The notes under the pieces are model-generated. The model had not been told where the DNA came from. It ran no database searches and saw nothing but the letters and a program-made list of their open reading frames with translations. Positions 16,881 through 26,628 of a stretch of 64,000 nucleotides of DNA are shown here, one piece after another; the first letter of the stretch is position 1; every line of letters starts with the position of its first letter. Source of the stretch: Bin55 sp964511425. GTDB lineage: Bacteria > Pseudomonadota > Gammaproteobacteria > Pseudomonadales > Azotimanducaceae. A program made the position numbers and the translations under genes. The stretch covers positions 21,529 through 85,528 of the forward strand of contig CAZEFI010000005.1 in NCBI GenBank assembly GCA_964511425.1. The letters are read 5' to 3'.

Positions 16881-18605
16881 CTAATTCCCGAGGAGTAACG
16901 AAACTCCAACAGAAAATTGCTGCCCCGGAGTGTTATATCCATGAACTTGGTGATAGGTCTCGTCCAGTAGATTGAAGACTTCGACCGAAGTCTCAACTAC
17001 ATCGTTCCAACGGTACGAAATAGCACCGTCGACGAGCAAGTATGCGTCCAACGTTACGCAACCTCGCCAACACGCGTCAAGAGCTTCGTCGACCCATCGA
17101 ATGGTCAATTTTGAACTCAGGGAAGCCGCGGCGTAAGAAACGGTTCCAGCCAGAATGTTTTTCGGTCGACGCTCTGTTTGCCGAAATGGTTGATCTGCTC
17201 CCGCTCGTGTTTCGGAACTAATATGAGAAAACGCAATGTTGCTGGAAACTTGTGGGTTCCATGATTGTGCCCAAAGAAGTTCTACACCGCGATTTCTACC
17301 GTAATCTATGTTTTCGCTAACGTTTCTACCGAATGAAATTTTGTCGCGCAATCGCGCAGAGAAACGTGTCGCTTGAATGGTCGTAGTTTCGGTTGAATAC
17401 TTTGCTCCGAAACTGATACCAGTGCCACGTTCTGGTTTGACATTGGGATTTGGTAGCCATTTTTGTCCCCAACCATAACGGTCCACCATCGACGGAAACG
17501 CGATCGCCTGATGGTCAAGTTCAAAGTAAACAGCCAGCTGAGAACCGCGAAGGCCGATGTCTTGTTTAAGCCAAGCTAGTTGTGCTGACTTTGACAAAAT
17601 CGGTTCATCTTGAGTCGAATCTACACGAGTGAGCGAAGCGTGCCAAGAAAAGTTCCTAAATGCTTGATCGTATTTCGCGCGTAAGTAGTTTACGCCGATC
17701 GGTTTACGGGTCGGCTCGCCGCGAACTACTGATTTGTTAACGTCATAGACTTGGTCCAACTCCCATGTCAGCAATTTTCCAAGCGGCGTCGACAACGACA
17801 ATTTCGTGCGAGTCCCCTTCGTATTGTTGTTGAATGACTCATACCACGTCGCCTGATTTAGCGAGGTCGAAAGGCGTAGTGTCAATTGATTCAACAGAAT
17901 CCCAGTTACCCCAATCAGACCTTGATCAATTTCTGCGCGTCCTCTATCGTACCCTTGCGTCACGGTTGCGTAGCGAATCGTCGATTGCCATTTTGAACCT
18001 GCGTAGTGATAGTGACCGACTACGTGATCAATCCCATCTAAGTCACCATCGTTCAATATATCGATTCCCTCCCAGTCATTCCGTGAAAATGAGAGGCTGT
18101 GTTGGTCAATACCGTAATCTAACTGTACTTGATTACCAGCCGAACCATAAGCTAAGTTGAGACTTGAAGGAATATCTGAAGACGATTCAAGGTTAATCAA
18201 ACCACCGATGGATCCTGATCCGGGGGTCGCGGAAAAATGGAGAAGATCGACACCGGTACACGAAAGGGAGGCAAAATTGAAATCGGAGACTGGGTCAGCA
18301 ATGTCATATCCGTCAATCTGAATCCCAATGTGGTTAGCTTCGGAACCACGACTTCTAATCTGTCCGATACTATTGTCGAACGCTAGACTTGAAATCGGTT
18401 TAAGCACATCAATGGGGGAGGCAAACATTGCTACTGAATCCACTACGTGGGAATATCTCACAAAGGACGGTTCCTTCTTAACAATGACTTCTTCAATTTC
18501 GTTACTCTCCACTTCACTGTCCTCTTCTGCATGGATAGTACCTGACCAGCTAACGACTACGAAAGCTGAAGCGATTAGAAACGAGTGCTTACTGATTGAT
18601 TTCAA
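16881..18605 (-). CDS. TonB-dependent outer-membrane receptor
   Basis: 574-aa receptor with a signal peptide (about residues 1-26, cleaved after IHAE), a possible TonB box (EEVIVKK), a plug domain with IRSRGSEANHIGIQIDGYDIADP, and a beta-barrel ending in FSVGVSLLLGN. The closing aromatic residue common in outer-membrane proteins is absent. It is short for the class, near the size of BtuB-like receptors. The barrel contains NYLRAKYDQ and NPNVKPERGTGISFGAKY. No transport genes adjoin it. The TonB2 operon at 27.8-32 kb could energise it. The substrate is unknown and no cobalamin riboswitch is visible upstream. Confidence 0.85.
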   Translation of the reverse strand: MKSISKHSFLIASAFVVVSWSGTIHAEEDSEVESNEIEEVIVKKEPSFVRYSHVVDSVAMFASPIDVLKPISSLAFDNSIGQIRSRGSEANHIGIQIDGYDIADPVSDFNFASLSCTGVDLLHFSATPGSGSIGGLINLESSSDIPSSLNLAYGSAGNQVQLDYGIDQHSLSFSRNDWEGIDILNDGDLDGIDHVVGHYHYAGSKWQSTIRYATVTQGYDRGRAEIDQGLIGVTGILLNQLTLRLSTSLNQATWYESFNNNTKGTRTKLSLSTPLGKLLTWELDQVYDVNKSVVRGEPTRKPIGVNYLRAKYDQAFRNFSWHASLTRVDSTQDEPILSKSAQLAWLKQDIGLRGSQLAVYFELDHQAIAFPSMVDRYGWGQKWLPNPNVKPERGTGISFGAKYSTETTTIQATRFSARLRDKISFGRNVSENIDYGRNRGVELLWAQSWNPQVSSNIAFSHISSETRAGADQPFRQTERRPKNILAGTVSYAAASLSSKLTIRWVDEALDACWRGCVTLDAYLLVDGAISYRWNDVVETSVEVFNLLDETYHQVHGYNTPGQQFSVGVSLLLGN

Positions 18606-18842
18606 TTTTGTTCCCTAATGTGTGGTGAATGGACCGTCAGGCGAGTGAGAAGTACTCCTGCCGCATTTAGAATACGTTGATCGAATCGGGTACTCGAGAC
18701 CACAATTTACCTTCTAAGCGACGGTGTCTCGATCGTTGATTTCGCGAAGGAATTCTAAGCAACACTGATTAGCGCATTTAGACCTTTCTTTCCAGATCTG
18801 GTGACGCTATGCCGTACTTAAGCCTGTTGCAATATGAGTAGA

Positions 18843-19517
18843 TTAATCGAACACGTTGTGAATGATCATTTGACCGTGGACCAAGTAAACGACGGTCTGG
18901 CAGATATTTTTTGCGTGATCACCGATTCTCTCCAACGATCTGGCGACCCACAAAACCGCAAGTGCATTGGGGACGTGTTTTGTTACCTGTTTCATTTCTT
19001 TGGTCGCGTGTTTCACTACGGAATCATAAAGCGAATCGATCTCGCGGTCGCTCGCGATTGTTTGCAGGGCTTGCTCGACATCCAAACGCGCAAAGCTGTC
19101 CAGAGATTCGCGTAAGGCTAAACTCACCCCGTTGTGCAACTCCTCAAGATCATCGTGGTATGGTTGATTAGCATCATAGACACTTAACCGGTCAGCAAAT
19201 TTAGCAATTCGTTCTGATTCGTCTCCGACACGCTCGAGATCCGTGCTACTCTTCAGAATACTCACTAATAAGCGTAAATCAGTAGCAGCCGGTTGGCGTC
19301 TCGCAATGACATATTCGGCGCGCTTGTCAAGTTCCATCGCATACCGATTGATTTGAAGTTCGGTATTTTTTACGGATGCAGCTAACTCGGAATCGTTGGA
19401 GAAAAATGCCTGAATCGCATCGGAAACTTGGCGTTCTGCTAAACCACCTAGCTCGGTGAACGTTGTCCTTAGTTCCTCGAGTTCGGTGTCATAAGCACCA
19501 GATATGTGTTTTTGCAT
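18843..19517 (-). CDS. phoU: Phosphate signalling protein PhoU
   Basis: Negative regulator linking the Pst transporter to PhoR. The sequence MQKHISGAYDTELEELRTTFTELGGLAERQ is typical of the PhoU N-terminus. The two three-helix repeats carry the metal-binding type motifs SSTDLERVGDESERIAKFA and ARSLERIGDHAKNICQTVVYLV. The length of 224 aa is normal. It is the last gene of the phoB-to-phoU minus-strand cluster, 29 bp after pstB. Confidence 0.97.
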   Translation of the reverse strand: MQKHISGAYDTELEELRTTFTELGGLAERQVSDAIQAFFSNDSELAASVKNTELQINRYAMELDKRAEYVIARRQPAATDLRLLVSILKSSTDLERVGDESERIAKFADRLSVYDANQPYHDDLEELHNGVSLALRESLDSFARLDVEQALQTIASDREIDSLYDSVVKHATKEMKQVTKHVPNALAVLWVARSLERIGDHAKNICQTVVYLVHGQMIIHNVFD

Positions 19518-19546
19518 GACTTATTAGCTCACAGTTTACGACTCTA

Positions 19547-20419
19547 TTATCCGTATCGGCCGGTTACATAATCTTCTGTTTTGCTTTCGGTCGGATTAGT
19601 AAACACTTTTAGAGTGCTATCGTACTCAATTAGTTCCCCCAAGTACAGGAACGCGGTGAAATCGGATACGCGCGCGGCTTGTTGCATATTGTGCGTGACA
19701 ATGACTATGGTATACCGCGACTTCAATTCAGCAATTAGTTCTTCGATCTTGAGTGTTGAAATCGGATCTAATGCGGAAGCGGGTTCGTCAAGCAGCAACA
19801 CACTGGGCTCCACCGCGATGGCACGTGCGATCACCAAACGTTGCTGTTGCCCTCCTGACAGTCCTAGGGCTGAATCATTCAAGCGGTCGTGGACTTCGTC
19901 CCAGAGCGCGGCACGTTTTAAGCTCTGTTCGACGCGATCATCTAATTCAGACTTCGATAGTTTCTCCCCTATACGTAATCCATACGCAACATTTTCGTAG
20001 ACTGACTTCGGAAAAGGATTTGGTCGTTGGAAGACCATGCCCACCTGTCGACGCAATTGTGCTACATCGACCTCTTCGTCGTGAATTTCTAAGCCGTTTA
20101 ATTCAATGCGTCCTTTGATACTGACGCCGTCGATGAGATCATTCATGCGATTAAAACAGCGTATCAACGTGGATTTCCCGCAACCTGACGGACCAATGAG
20201 AGCAGTGACTCGTTGTCGCGGAATCAGCATATTGATCGCAGATAGTGCGGGTTTATCGTCATAGAGTAGGGCAAGATCGGTTACTGTTAAACACACATCT
20301 TCGGCAGGGAGCTCACTAGGGCTTCGAGTGTCGGTCGAACCTACAAGCTTAGCTGCGAGCTTGACACCCTCTGGTGACTGACCTGACGAATCTGATTGAA
20401 GTGAGTTTTCCGTCATCAT
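19547..20419 (-). CDS. pstB: Phosphate ABC transporter ATPase PstB
   Basis: Cytoplasmic ATPase of the high-affinity phosphate importer. Walker A is GPSGCGKST, the signature is LSGGQQQR, Walker B is VLLLDEPASALD, and the H-loop is VIVTHNMQQAARVSDFTAFL. The C-terminus ENVTGRYG-like TEDYVTGRYG is diagnostic for PstB. The N-terminus carries about 45 residues of low-complexity extension before the ABC core. The start overlaps the pstA stop by 4 bp. Confidence 0.97.
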   Translation of the reverse strand: MMTENSLQSDSSGQSPEGVKLAAKLVGSTDTRSPSELPAEDVCLTVTDLALLYDDKPALSAINMLIPRQRVTALIGPSGCGKSTLIRCFNRMNDLIDGVSIKGRIELNGLEIHDEEVDVAQLRRQVGMVFQRPNPFPKSVYENVAYGLRIGEKLSKSELDDRVEQSLKRAALWDEVHDRLNDSALGLSGGQQQRLVIARAIAVEPSVLLLDEPASALDPISTLKIEELIAELKSRYTIVIVTHNMQQAARVSDFTAFLYLGELIEYDSTLKVFTNPTESKTEDYVTGRYG

Positions 20420-22116
20420 TGCAGAGCCTCGCGGTATCGTTTCTCAAGTTGATTTCTCAGGGTGATCGCTGTTAAATTTAGAACGATGACAATGACCACC
20501 AGCAGTAGAGCAGTCGCAAACACCAGCGGACGAGCAGCGTCAACATTAGGACTTTGGAATCCAACATCATAAATGTGAAAACCAAGATGCATGAACTTGT
20601 TCTCTAAGTGGAGAAAAGGAAAGTTTGCGTCTATGGGTAAGGATGGTGCTAGCTTGACGACCCCTACGAGCATCAGTGGTGCGACTTCACCCGCGGCGCG
20701 GGCAATAGCCAAAATAATTCCGGTCAAAATCGAAGGGCTCGCCATTGGAATTACGACTTTGAAAAGCGTTTCGGCTTTAGTCGCACCGAGTGCGAGGCTT
20801 CCCTCTCGTAGGGCTTTCGGGATTCGGGTTAACCCTTCTTCAGTCGATACGATTACCACCGGTACCGTCAGTAATGCTAAAGTCAATGAAGCCCAGATTA
20901 GTCCGGGTGTACCGAAAGTAGGGGCTGGCTGTGCGGCTTGAAAGAATATACTGTCGATGGACCCTCCAACCAAGTAAACAAAGAACCCCAGGCCGAATAC
21001 ACCGTACACTATGGAAGGAACGCCAGCAAGATTATTGACTGCGATTCGAATCAAACGCACGACTACACCTTGTCGAGCATACTCTCTTAAGTACAACGCA
21101 GCCACAACTCCAAAGGGTGTCACTAACACGGACATGAGCAAGACCATTAAAACGGTTCCAAATAGAGCGGGGAAAATCCCTCCTTCCGTGTTCGCTTCGC
21201 GCGGATTTTCTGTCAAGAAAGCCCAGATACTGGCACAGTAATGTCCGAACTTGACGAAAACGTTCATGTTGTTTGGTTGCCAAACTCGAACAATATTCCT
21301 CAGTGGAATCTCGGCTTCCTTGCCGCCCGCGATTGAGATAATGACCGTATCGCGATCCAGCTCGGCATTGATATCATTAAGTTCGCGTTCGCGCAACCCA
21401 TATTCATCAGTCAACTTGTCTCGTTGTCGGTCTAGATCTGCAGTTTCGTAGTTTCCTCGCAACTGCCGCCCTCGTTGTTTTAAGCGCAACCTTTCTAGTT
21501 TGTAATTGATACCGTCTATCGATCGGTGCTGGATCACAAGTGCTTGACGACGGAGGTCGCCTACGCGGTTGACACGTCTTTTGAGTTCGCTCCACGGTTC
21601 GCTAGTAGAAACCGCGTTTCCTTGCTCTCGAACTTCTACTATAGTGCCATATGCGTTCCCCCACTCCAATCGCTCAAAGACAACCATGTCTTGTTGCTTT
21701 TCTTGTCGAGTGATGTCGTGTTCATAGATCCAACGAAAGTCTGGCGCGTTGGCCTTTCGATTGCCGGATTTGAGCATCAACTGTTTGGGATCCCCGACAA
21801 AATCGAGTTCTTGACCATAGCCAGATTCCTCAAATTGTTCTCGGGATACCTGTACTCGCTGTTTGATCTCGCCTGCGATCGTTTGTGCGCCGAGTGCGTT
21901 TTCATAGTCGATGGTCACCACGTCTGCTGGCCAAAAGTGTGCTAAGCCTTTAACGGCAATAATTCCTACTAGTCCAAGCACCGCAATGATTGAGGTACCA
22001 ACTGCAGTGGCTGTTAACCAAACCCAAGGTTCACCGGATTTAAACCATACTCCAAGATTCATTCGCTCCCGAAATAACGAACGATGTTCTTGTGGTAGCC
22101 GCTCAGAGGTTTCCAT
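20416..22116 (-). CDS. pstA: Phosphate ABC transporter permease PstA (long form)
   Basis: Inner-membrane permease. The C-terminal half has the BPD_transp_1 fold with the EAA-type loop EGSLALGATKAETLFKVVIPMASPSI. The N-terminal half has one membrane helix and a large insert of about 200 residues rich in charged helices (KQRGRQLRGNYETADLDRQRDKLTDEYGLRERELNDINAEL). At 566 aa it is the long PstA type seen in pseudomonads and vibrios, not the ~296-aa E. coli form. It overlaps both pstC and pstB. Confidence 0.93.
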   Translation of the reverse strand: METSERLPQEHRSLFRERMNLGVWFKSGEPWVWLTATAVGTSIIAVLGLVGIIAVKGLAHFWPADVVTIDYENALGAQTIAGEIKQRVQVSREQFEESGYGQELDFVGDPKQLMLKSGNRKANAPDFRWIYEHDITRQEKQQDMVVFERLEWGNAYGTIVEVREQGNAVSTSEPWSELKRRVNRVGDLRRQALVIQHRSIDGINYKLERLRLKQRGRQLRGNYETADLDRQRDKLTDEYGLRERELNDINAELDRDTVIISIAGGKEAEIPLRNIVRVWQPNNMNVFVKFGHYCASIWAFLTENPREANTEGGIFPALFGTVLMVLLMSVLVTPFGVVAALYLREYARQGVVVRLIRIAVNNLAGVPSIVYGVFGLGFFVYLVGGSIDSIFFQAAQPAPTFGTPGLIWASLTLALLTVPVVIVSTEEGLTRIPKALREGSLALGATKAETLFKVVIPMASPSILTGIILAIARAAGEVAPLMLVGVVKLAPSLPIDANFPFLHLENKFMHLGFHIYDVGFQSPNVDAARPLVFATALLLVVIVIVLNLTAITLRNQLEKRYREALQ

Positions 22117-24316
22117 ACCGCGACCTCAGTCTCTGACGAACGATTTCGGCGATCGTATTAAACAAAAACGTAATGATGAACAACACTAGTGCAGTTAAAA
22201 ACAGGATGCGAAAGTGCGTTGAACCAACTTCAGATTCTGGCATTTCTACCGCGATATTCGCGGCAAATGTCCGCATACCCTGAAACAGATTAATGTCCAT
22301 AATCGGTGTGTTGCCAGTTGCCATGAGGACAATCATGGTTTCACCGACCGCACGTCCCATTCCGATCATCACAGCGGAAAAAATTCCTGGGCTAGCGGTG
22401 AGCAACACTACTCGAACCAAGGTTTGCCAACGTGTTGCGCCTAGCGCTAGGGACCCGTGTACCAAGTGCCGTGGCACTCCGTAAATGGCATCTTCCGAGA
22501 TGGAAAAAATCGTGGGAATCACTGCAAAACCCATTGCGATTCCAATTATCAGCGCGTTTCGCTGATCGTAGTCAATACCTTGAGTCTCTAACCACATCCG
22601 GGCATCCATTCCAAATATAGCTTGCCACAAAGGCTCGCCATACGATAGGGTCAACCACGACAACAAAACGATCACGGGTATGCTGAGGGCGCCAAACCAA
22701 CCTTCAAAACGTGCCGTGATGCGACTGGGTAGGAATGTTGTGAGGTATGCGAACAGGAGCACACCGATAGGTGGGATAACTAGTAACAACATGATCGCCG
22801 TAAGGTTCTTTTCGACGATCGGAGCAAGCCAAAGTCCAGCGAGAAAGCCTATGATTACTGTCGGCAATGCGGCCATTATTTCAATACCGGGCTTCACAAT
22901 CTTGCGCATGCCTTCAGACATGAACACTGCCGTGTAAATTGCTCCCATAATGGCGAGAGGGGTTGCGACTAGCATCGCATAGAACGCGGCCTTGATGGAA
23001 CCGAACAAGAGCGGTGCTAGTGAGAATTTAGGTTCAAAATCGGTATCCGCTGAAGAGCTTTGCCACGTGAACTCAGCTTTTTCGTATCCTTCGTATTCGA
23101 CTCTCCCCCACAGCGTCGCCCAAGACGTCTCGGGATGTTTATTAGACACAGTGAAGACATCTAACACACCATCGTGCGTTGCTACGATCCTGTCTGCCCG
23201 AGGCGAGAAATTTGCCAGTTTCGGTACCGCATCCATGACTTGCTCTGCGAGTTTTCGTTCTGATGTCGTATAACCAAGATGCCCGCGCCCAGTAGCATCG
23301 ATCGCGAGAAATCCCTTTCGCCGGTGTTCCGCGATCACTTCAACAATGGGATCTTTGTATTCGAACGAACGAATCTTGCGCAACCCCTGACCTTCTTCCG
23401 TAGGTCCTAGAATCCAATGGTCTAAGATGCCTTGGTCATTTGCCACCAAAAAGGAATAGCGTCCCAATACCGGCTCGACGAGGACGAAATTTCCGTCGGT
23501 ATCGTCGAAAGTGCCAGTATCCGCGACGGTAAATCGACGGATCGAAGCAACATTTAAGAGTCGATAGTCACCGGATGTCGTATCGAATTGATACAACCAT
23601 CTTCCACGTGGCCCCAGCAAGACTTCGAGTTCGGAAGTTTCCCGTTCCCAGGACTCAATGTTGAGCGTACGCGATTCATCGAGCTCGAAGTAATCATCGA
23701 CATCTCGAAATTCTTCAAGCGTCAGTCGTCCATCTATTCCCACAGTGATCACTCGAAGCTTGGTTTCACTACGATAGACGTCGAAGTCGGCAACATCTTC
23801 TAACGCGAGGACCGACCCATCGAATAGTAGTTCTGCCCTGTTTTCGATTCGACGTTCGTCGCCATCGAATCTTACGCGGTGAGAAATTTTTAGGAACAGT
23901 AATTCATCTGCGATAGTACGGATGGCAAACATGTCTGCAAGAGGGTAAAGTGGCTTCACGACTGCAATGGAGTCAGGTATTACCTGTTGTTGCGCTACGA
24001 TCTCATAATTGGTAGTATCGCGAAATTCGACTGACCCGTCAGCATTGATAAGAGTGAGGATTTCAAATCGATCATTTGCCGTGACATGCAATACTTCATC
24101 GGTCGGTAGTTCTACGCTCTGAGCAAGTTTGATCGAAGCGGGAATAAACATTGGAACAATGACCCACAAAAAGTAGCTCATAATGAGAACGATTGCGGCA
24201 ATGACTGCGATACCACCGAGCCCGACGGAAAATTTTGTGAGCGCATCGACGAGCGCGCGCCCCCGAGCAATTCCAGGTAGTTTGTAAGACGACGAAGGAC
24301 TCAAAGCTCTGTGCAA
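22103..24316 (-). CDS. pstC: Phosphate ABC transporter permease PstC (long form)
   Basis: Partner permease of PstA. One N-terminal membrane helix (residues ~34-56) is followed by about 390 residues of predicted periplasmic beta-rich sequence (DGRLTLEEFRDVDDYFELDE, RGRWLYQFDTTSGDYRLLN). The C-terminal permease domain has the loop HGSLALGATRWQTLVRVVLLTASPGIFSAVMIGMGRAVGET. The 737-aa length marks the long gammaproteobacterial type. The large insert may act as a WD-like sensing or docking domain, but that is inference. It is 49 bp downstream of pstS. Confidence 0.93.
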   Translation of the reverse strand: MHRALSPSSSYKLPGIARGRALVDALTKFSVGLGGIAVIAAIVLIMSYFLWVIVPMFIPASIKLAQSVELPTDEVLHVTANDRFEILTLINADGSVEFRDTTNYEIVAQQQVIPDSIAVVKPLYPLADMFAIRTIADELLFLKISHRVRFDGDERRIENRAELLFDGSVLALEDVADFDVYRSETKLRVITVGIDGRLTLEEFRDVDDYFELDESRTLNIESWERETSELEVLLGPRGRWLYQFDTTSGDYRLLNVASIRRFTVADTGTFDDTDGNFVLVEPVLGRYSFLVANDQGILDHWILGPTEEGQGLRKIRSFEYKDPIVEVIAEHRRKGFLAIDATGRGHLGYTTSERKLAEQVMDAVPKLANFSPRADRIVATHDGVLDVFTVSNKHPETSWATLWGRVEYEGYEKAEFTWQSSSADTDFEPKFSLAPLLFGSIKAAFYAMLVATPLAIMGAIYTAVFMSEGMRKIVKPGIEIMAALPTVIIGFLAGLWLAPIVEKNLTAIMLLLVIPPIGVLLFAYLTTFLPSRITARFEGWFGALSIPVIVLLSWLTLSYGEPLWQAIFGMDARMWLETQGIDYDQRNALIIGIAMGFAVIPTIFSISEDAIYGVPRHLVHGSLALGATRWQTLVRVVLLTASPGIFSAVMIGMGRAVGETMIVLMATGNTPIMDINLFQGMRTFAANIAVEMPESEVGSTHFRILFLTALVLFIITFLFNTIAEIVRQRLRSRYGNL

Positions 24317-24365
24317 TACCGGATGAATGAACTACGATCAGTGCGTGTGCGGTCAGCTAAACACG

Positions 24366-25328
24366 TCATTCAATCCGCCTTAACTCTCGCTCTACCGTTT
24401 TCAAGGACAGTGGTACGTATCCGTCTTTCTCGACGACTTCCTGGCCGGTCTGAGAGAGCACTAGTTTTAGGAACTCTCGCTCCATTGGCGGTAAAGGGGT
24501 GTCAGGCTTTTTGTTTACGTACACGTAGAGGTAGCGAGTTAGTGGGTAGGAGCCGTCAGCCGCGGTTTCAGAAGTAACTTCGACTGGGTCATCTTCTTCA
24601 ACTTCTGCAACGGGTACCGCACGCACGCTGGATGTTCGGTAGCCGACACCAGAGTAGCCGATCCCATTCAACGAAGCAGTGACGGATTGCACAACAGAAG
24701 CGGAACCGGGTTGTTCATTGACGGTGTTTTTAAAGTCGCCGGAACACATACCAATTTGCTTAAAGTAACCATAAGTACCCGAAACGGAGTTGCGACCATA
24801 GAGTTGAATAGGTCGTGTTTTCCATGAACCTTCTAACCCCAAGTCGCCCCATGTACGGATGTCTTCTAGGTAGCCACAACGTCGCGTCGAGGAAAAAATC
24901 GCGTCAATCTGTGGAATCGTAAGTGATTGAATGGGATTGTCTTTGTGTACGTAAATCGCTAAAGCATCAATGGCTACCCGCACGCCAACAGGCTTATAGC
25001 CAAAACGCGTTTCAAAAGCTTCCACTTCTTTATCTTTCATTTTGCGACTCATGGGGCCAAAATTAGCTACACCTTCGGTGAGAGCTGGTGGCGCGGTTGA
25101 AGAACCTGCGGCTTGTACTTGAACCTTAACGTTTGGATACTCTTTCTCAAATGCTTCAGTCCAAAGCGTCATTAGATTTGCTAGAGTGTCCGAACCGACA
25201 CTGGATAAATTACCGGAGACTCCGCTTACACGTTCGTATTTTGGCAAATCTTCGACTGCCCACAAGGTAAGCGCGAGTGCAGAAAATCCAATCCCCACAA
25301 TCGTTGGTATAAATTTACATCGTCTCAT
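24366..25328 (-). CDS. pstS: Periplasmic phosphate-binding protein PstS
   Basis: Substrate-binding protein of the Pst importer. A signal peptide covers about residues 1-25 (CKFIPTIVGIGFSALALTLWA). The phosphate-binding motifs VGSDTLANLMTLW and AAGSSTAPPALTEGVANFGPMSRKM follow. YGRNSVSGTYGYFKQIGMC and the C-terminal LSQTGQEVVEKDGYVPL also fit. It is 320 aa from the ATG at 25328, which has a strong AGGAGG Shine-Dalgarno; the open frame runs 14 codons further but inside phoR. The start overlaps the phoR 3' end by 14 bp. Confidence 0.95.
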   Translation of the reverse strand: MRRCKFIPTIVGIGFSALALTLWAVEDLPKYERVSGVSGNLSSVGSDTLANLMTLWTEAFEKEYPNVKVQVQAAGSSTAPPALTEGVANFGPMSRKMKDKEVEAFETRFGYKPVGVRVAIDALAIYVHKDNPIQSLTIPQIDAIFSSTRRCGYLEDIRTWGDLGLEGSWKTRPIQLYGRNSVSGTYGYFKQIGMCSGDFKNTVNEQPGSASVVQSVTASLNGIGYSGVGYRTSSVRAVPVAEVEEDDPVEVTSETAADGSYPLTRYLYVYVNKKPDTPLPPMEREFLKLVLSQTGQEVVEKDGYVPLSLKTVERELRRIE

Positions 25329-26628
25329 GCTGTAGCTGTTCCTCCTCAACGTCGTTAATAGGGAGATCACAATAAAAAGTACTCCCTTGCCCCAATTTGC
25401 TATAGACTTGAAGTGAAGATTGGTGCCGAATTAGTACATGCTTGACAATTGCCAGACCCAGGCCGGTACCACCGGGTACGCGTGAACTAGCAGGATCGAC
25501 GCGATAGAATCGTTCTGTAATTCTTGGGATATGCTGAGGAGCAATCCCCACGCCTTCGTCTTGCACCGAAAACCGCGCGTTACCGTCGTGTTGGTACCAC
25601 TTAATAGCAACTACTCCGCCGTCTGGACTATAGCGTATCGCATTCGTAACTAGATTGAGAAAAGCACTATGTAACTCACCACGAACGCCACAAACCGAAA
25701 TTGCGGGTGCGGCGTCGACCTTAATGCGATGATTGACGGTCGCAATTGCTCTCGCTTCTTCAACAATAGTCGAAATAAGACTCTGTCCGTCGACATCCGA
25801 TAAGGAACTCAATTCTGGGGTAGGCGAAGATTCTAGACGTGTGAGTGTGAGCAAGTCATCTACTAGGGATTTCATTCGTTGTGCAGGTGCATCTAGGCGA
25901 CAGACGACTTCTAGCAAGGTATCACGGTCGAGTTCATCGCTGTGCAAACTCTCAATATAGCCGATCAACACGGTGAGCGGTGTGCGGAGTTCATGTGAAA
26001 CATTTGCAATGAAGTCTTGACGAACGGCGAGAAGTCGGCTCATATCAGAAACATCTCTACCCATAAGCATTTTCTCGTGGTCGCTAACTCGAAACAAACG
26101 TAATTCCAAACTGGTGTTGCCATCAATCGGAGATGGGATATCGGCCCAGACCATATCTTCGGTCTCCGATTTAAAAAGTACTTGAGCATCTGGATGGCGA
26201 ATTAATGTAGCGATTGGTTTTCCGACGTCATTCGGGGTCAATCCTAGCAAATTGCTCGCGCTTCTGTTGACGGACTCGATGGTCATTCGGTCGTTGAGCA
26301 TTACCAGAGCGTCTGGAAGATTATTTGTAATACTTTTGTATTTTTGTGCCGCATTTACTAACTTCCGCGTTCGTTTACGATTCGTGAGAAGTAGCGTGTG
26401 GAACTTTTTCGCTGGTTGGTAGAATGCGCCAAGTTCATCTGCAGGAGGGGATAATGGTCGCGACATCCACGAATATAACCTGTTACGACGATACCAACTC
26501 AGGGCCATGATCGCCGCGCACGAAAGAACAGCAAGAATTCCTCCAATTAGAACTTGATCTAGCAGAACACCGGCTAGTAAAAGAAAACTTGCGACGAGAA
26601 CGACACGAACTATGGTCGATACGTTCAC
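25315..26628 (-). CDS. phoR: Phosphate regulon sensor histidine kinase PhoR
   Basis: Inner-membrane sensor that phosphorylates PhoB under phosphate limitation. Two N-terminal helices lie within residues ~5-45, then a PAS domain (YKSITNNLPDALVMLNDRMTIESVNRSASNLLGL). The H-box is FIANVSHELRTPLTVLIGY and the N-box is NLVTNAIRYSPDGG. The G-boxes are DEGVGI and GGTGLGLAIV. It is 437 aa, normal for PhoR. It overlaps phoB by 4 bp and pstS by 14 bp, coupling sensor and transporter expression. Confidence 0.95.
   Translation of the reverse strand: MNVSTIVRVVLVASFLLLAGVLLDQVLIGGILAVLSCAAIMALSWYRRNRLYSWMSRPLSPPADELGAFYQPAKKFHTLLLTNRKRTRKLVNAAQKYKSITNNLPDALVMLNDRMTIESVNRSASNLLGLTPNDVGKPIATLIRHPDAQVLFKSETEDMVWADIPSPIDGNTSLELRLFRVSDHEKMLMGRDVSDMSRLLAVRQDFIANVSHELRTPLTVLIGYIESLHSDELDRDTLLEVVCRLDAPAQRMKSLVDDLLTLTRLESSPTPELSSLSDVDGQSLISTIVEEARAIATVNHRIKVDAAPAISVCGVRGELHSAFLNLVTNAIRYSPDGGVVAIKWYQHDGNARFSVQDEGVGIAPQHIPRITERFYRVDPASSRVPGGTGLGLAIVKHVLIRHQSSLQVYSKLGQGSTFYCDLPINDVEEEQLQHETM

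Noticed and set aside
18606..18842. Cobalamin riboswitch before the TonB-dependent receptor
   Set aside because: A GGCAGGAG / CTCGCC stem is present but the B12-box and the other conserved blocks are missing.
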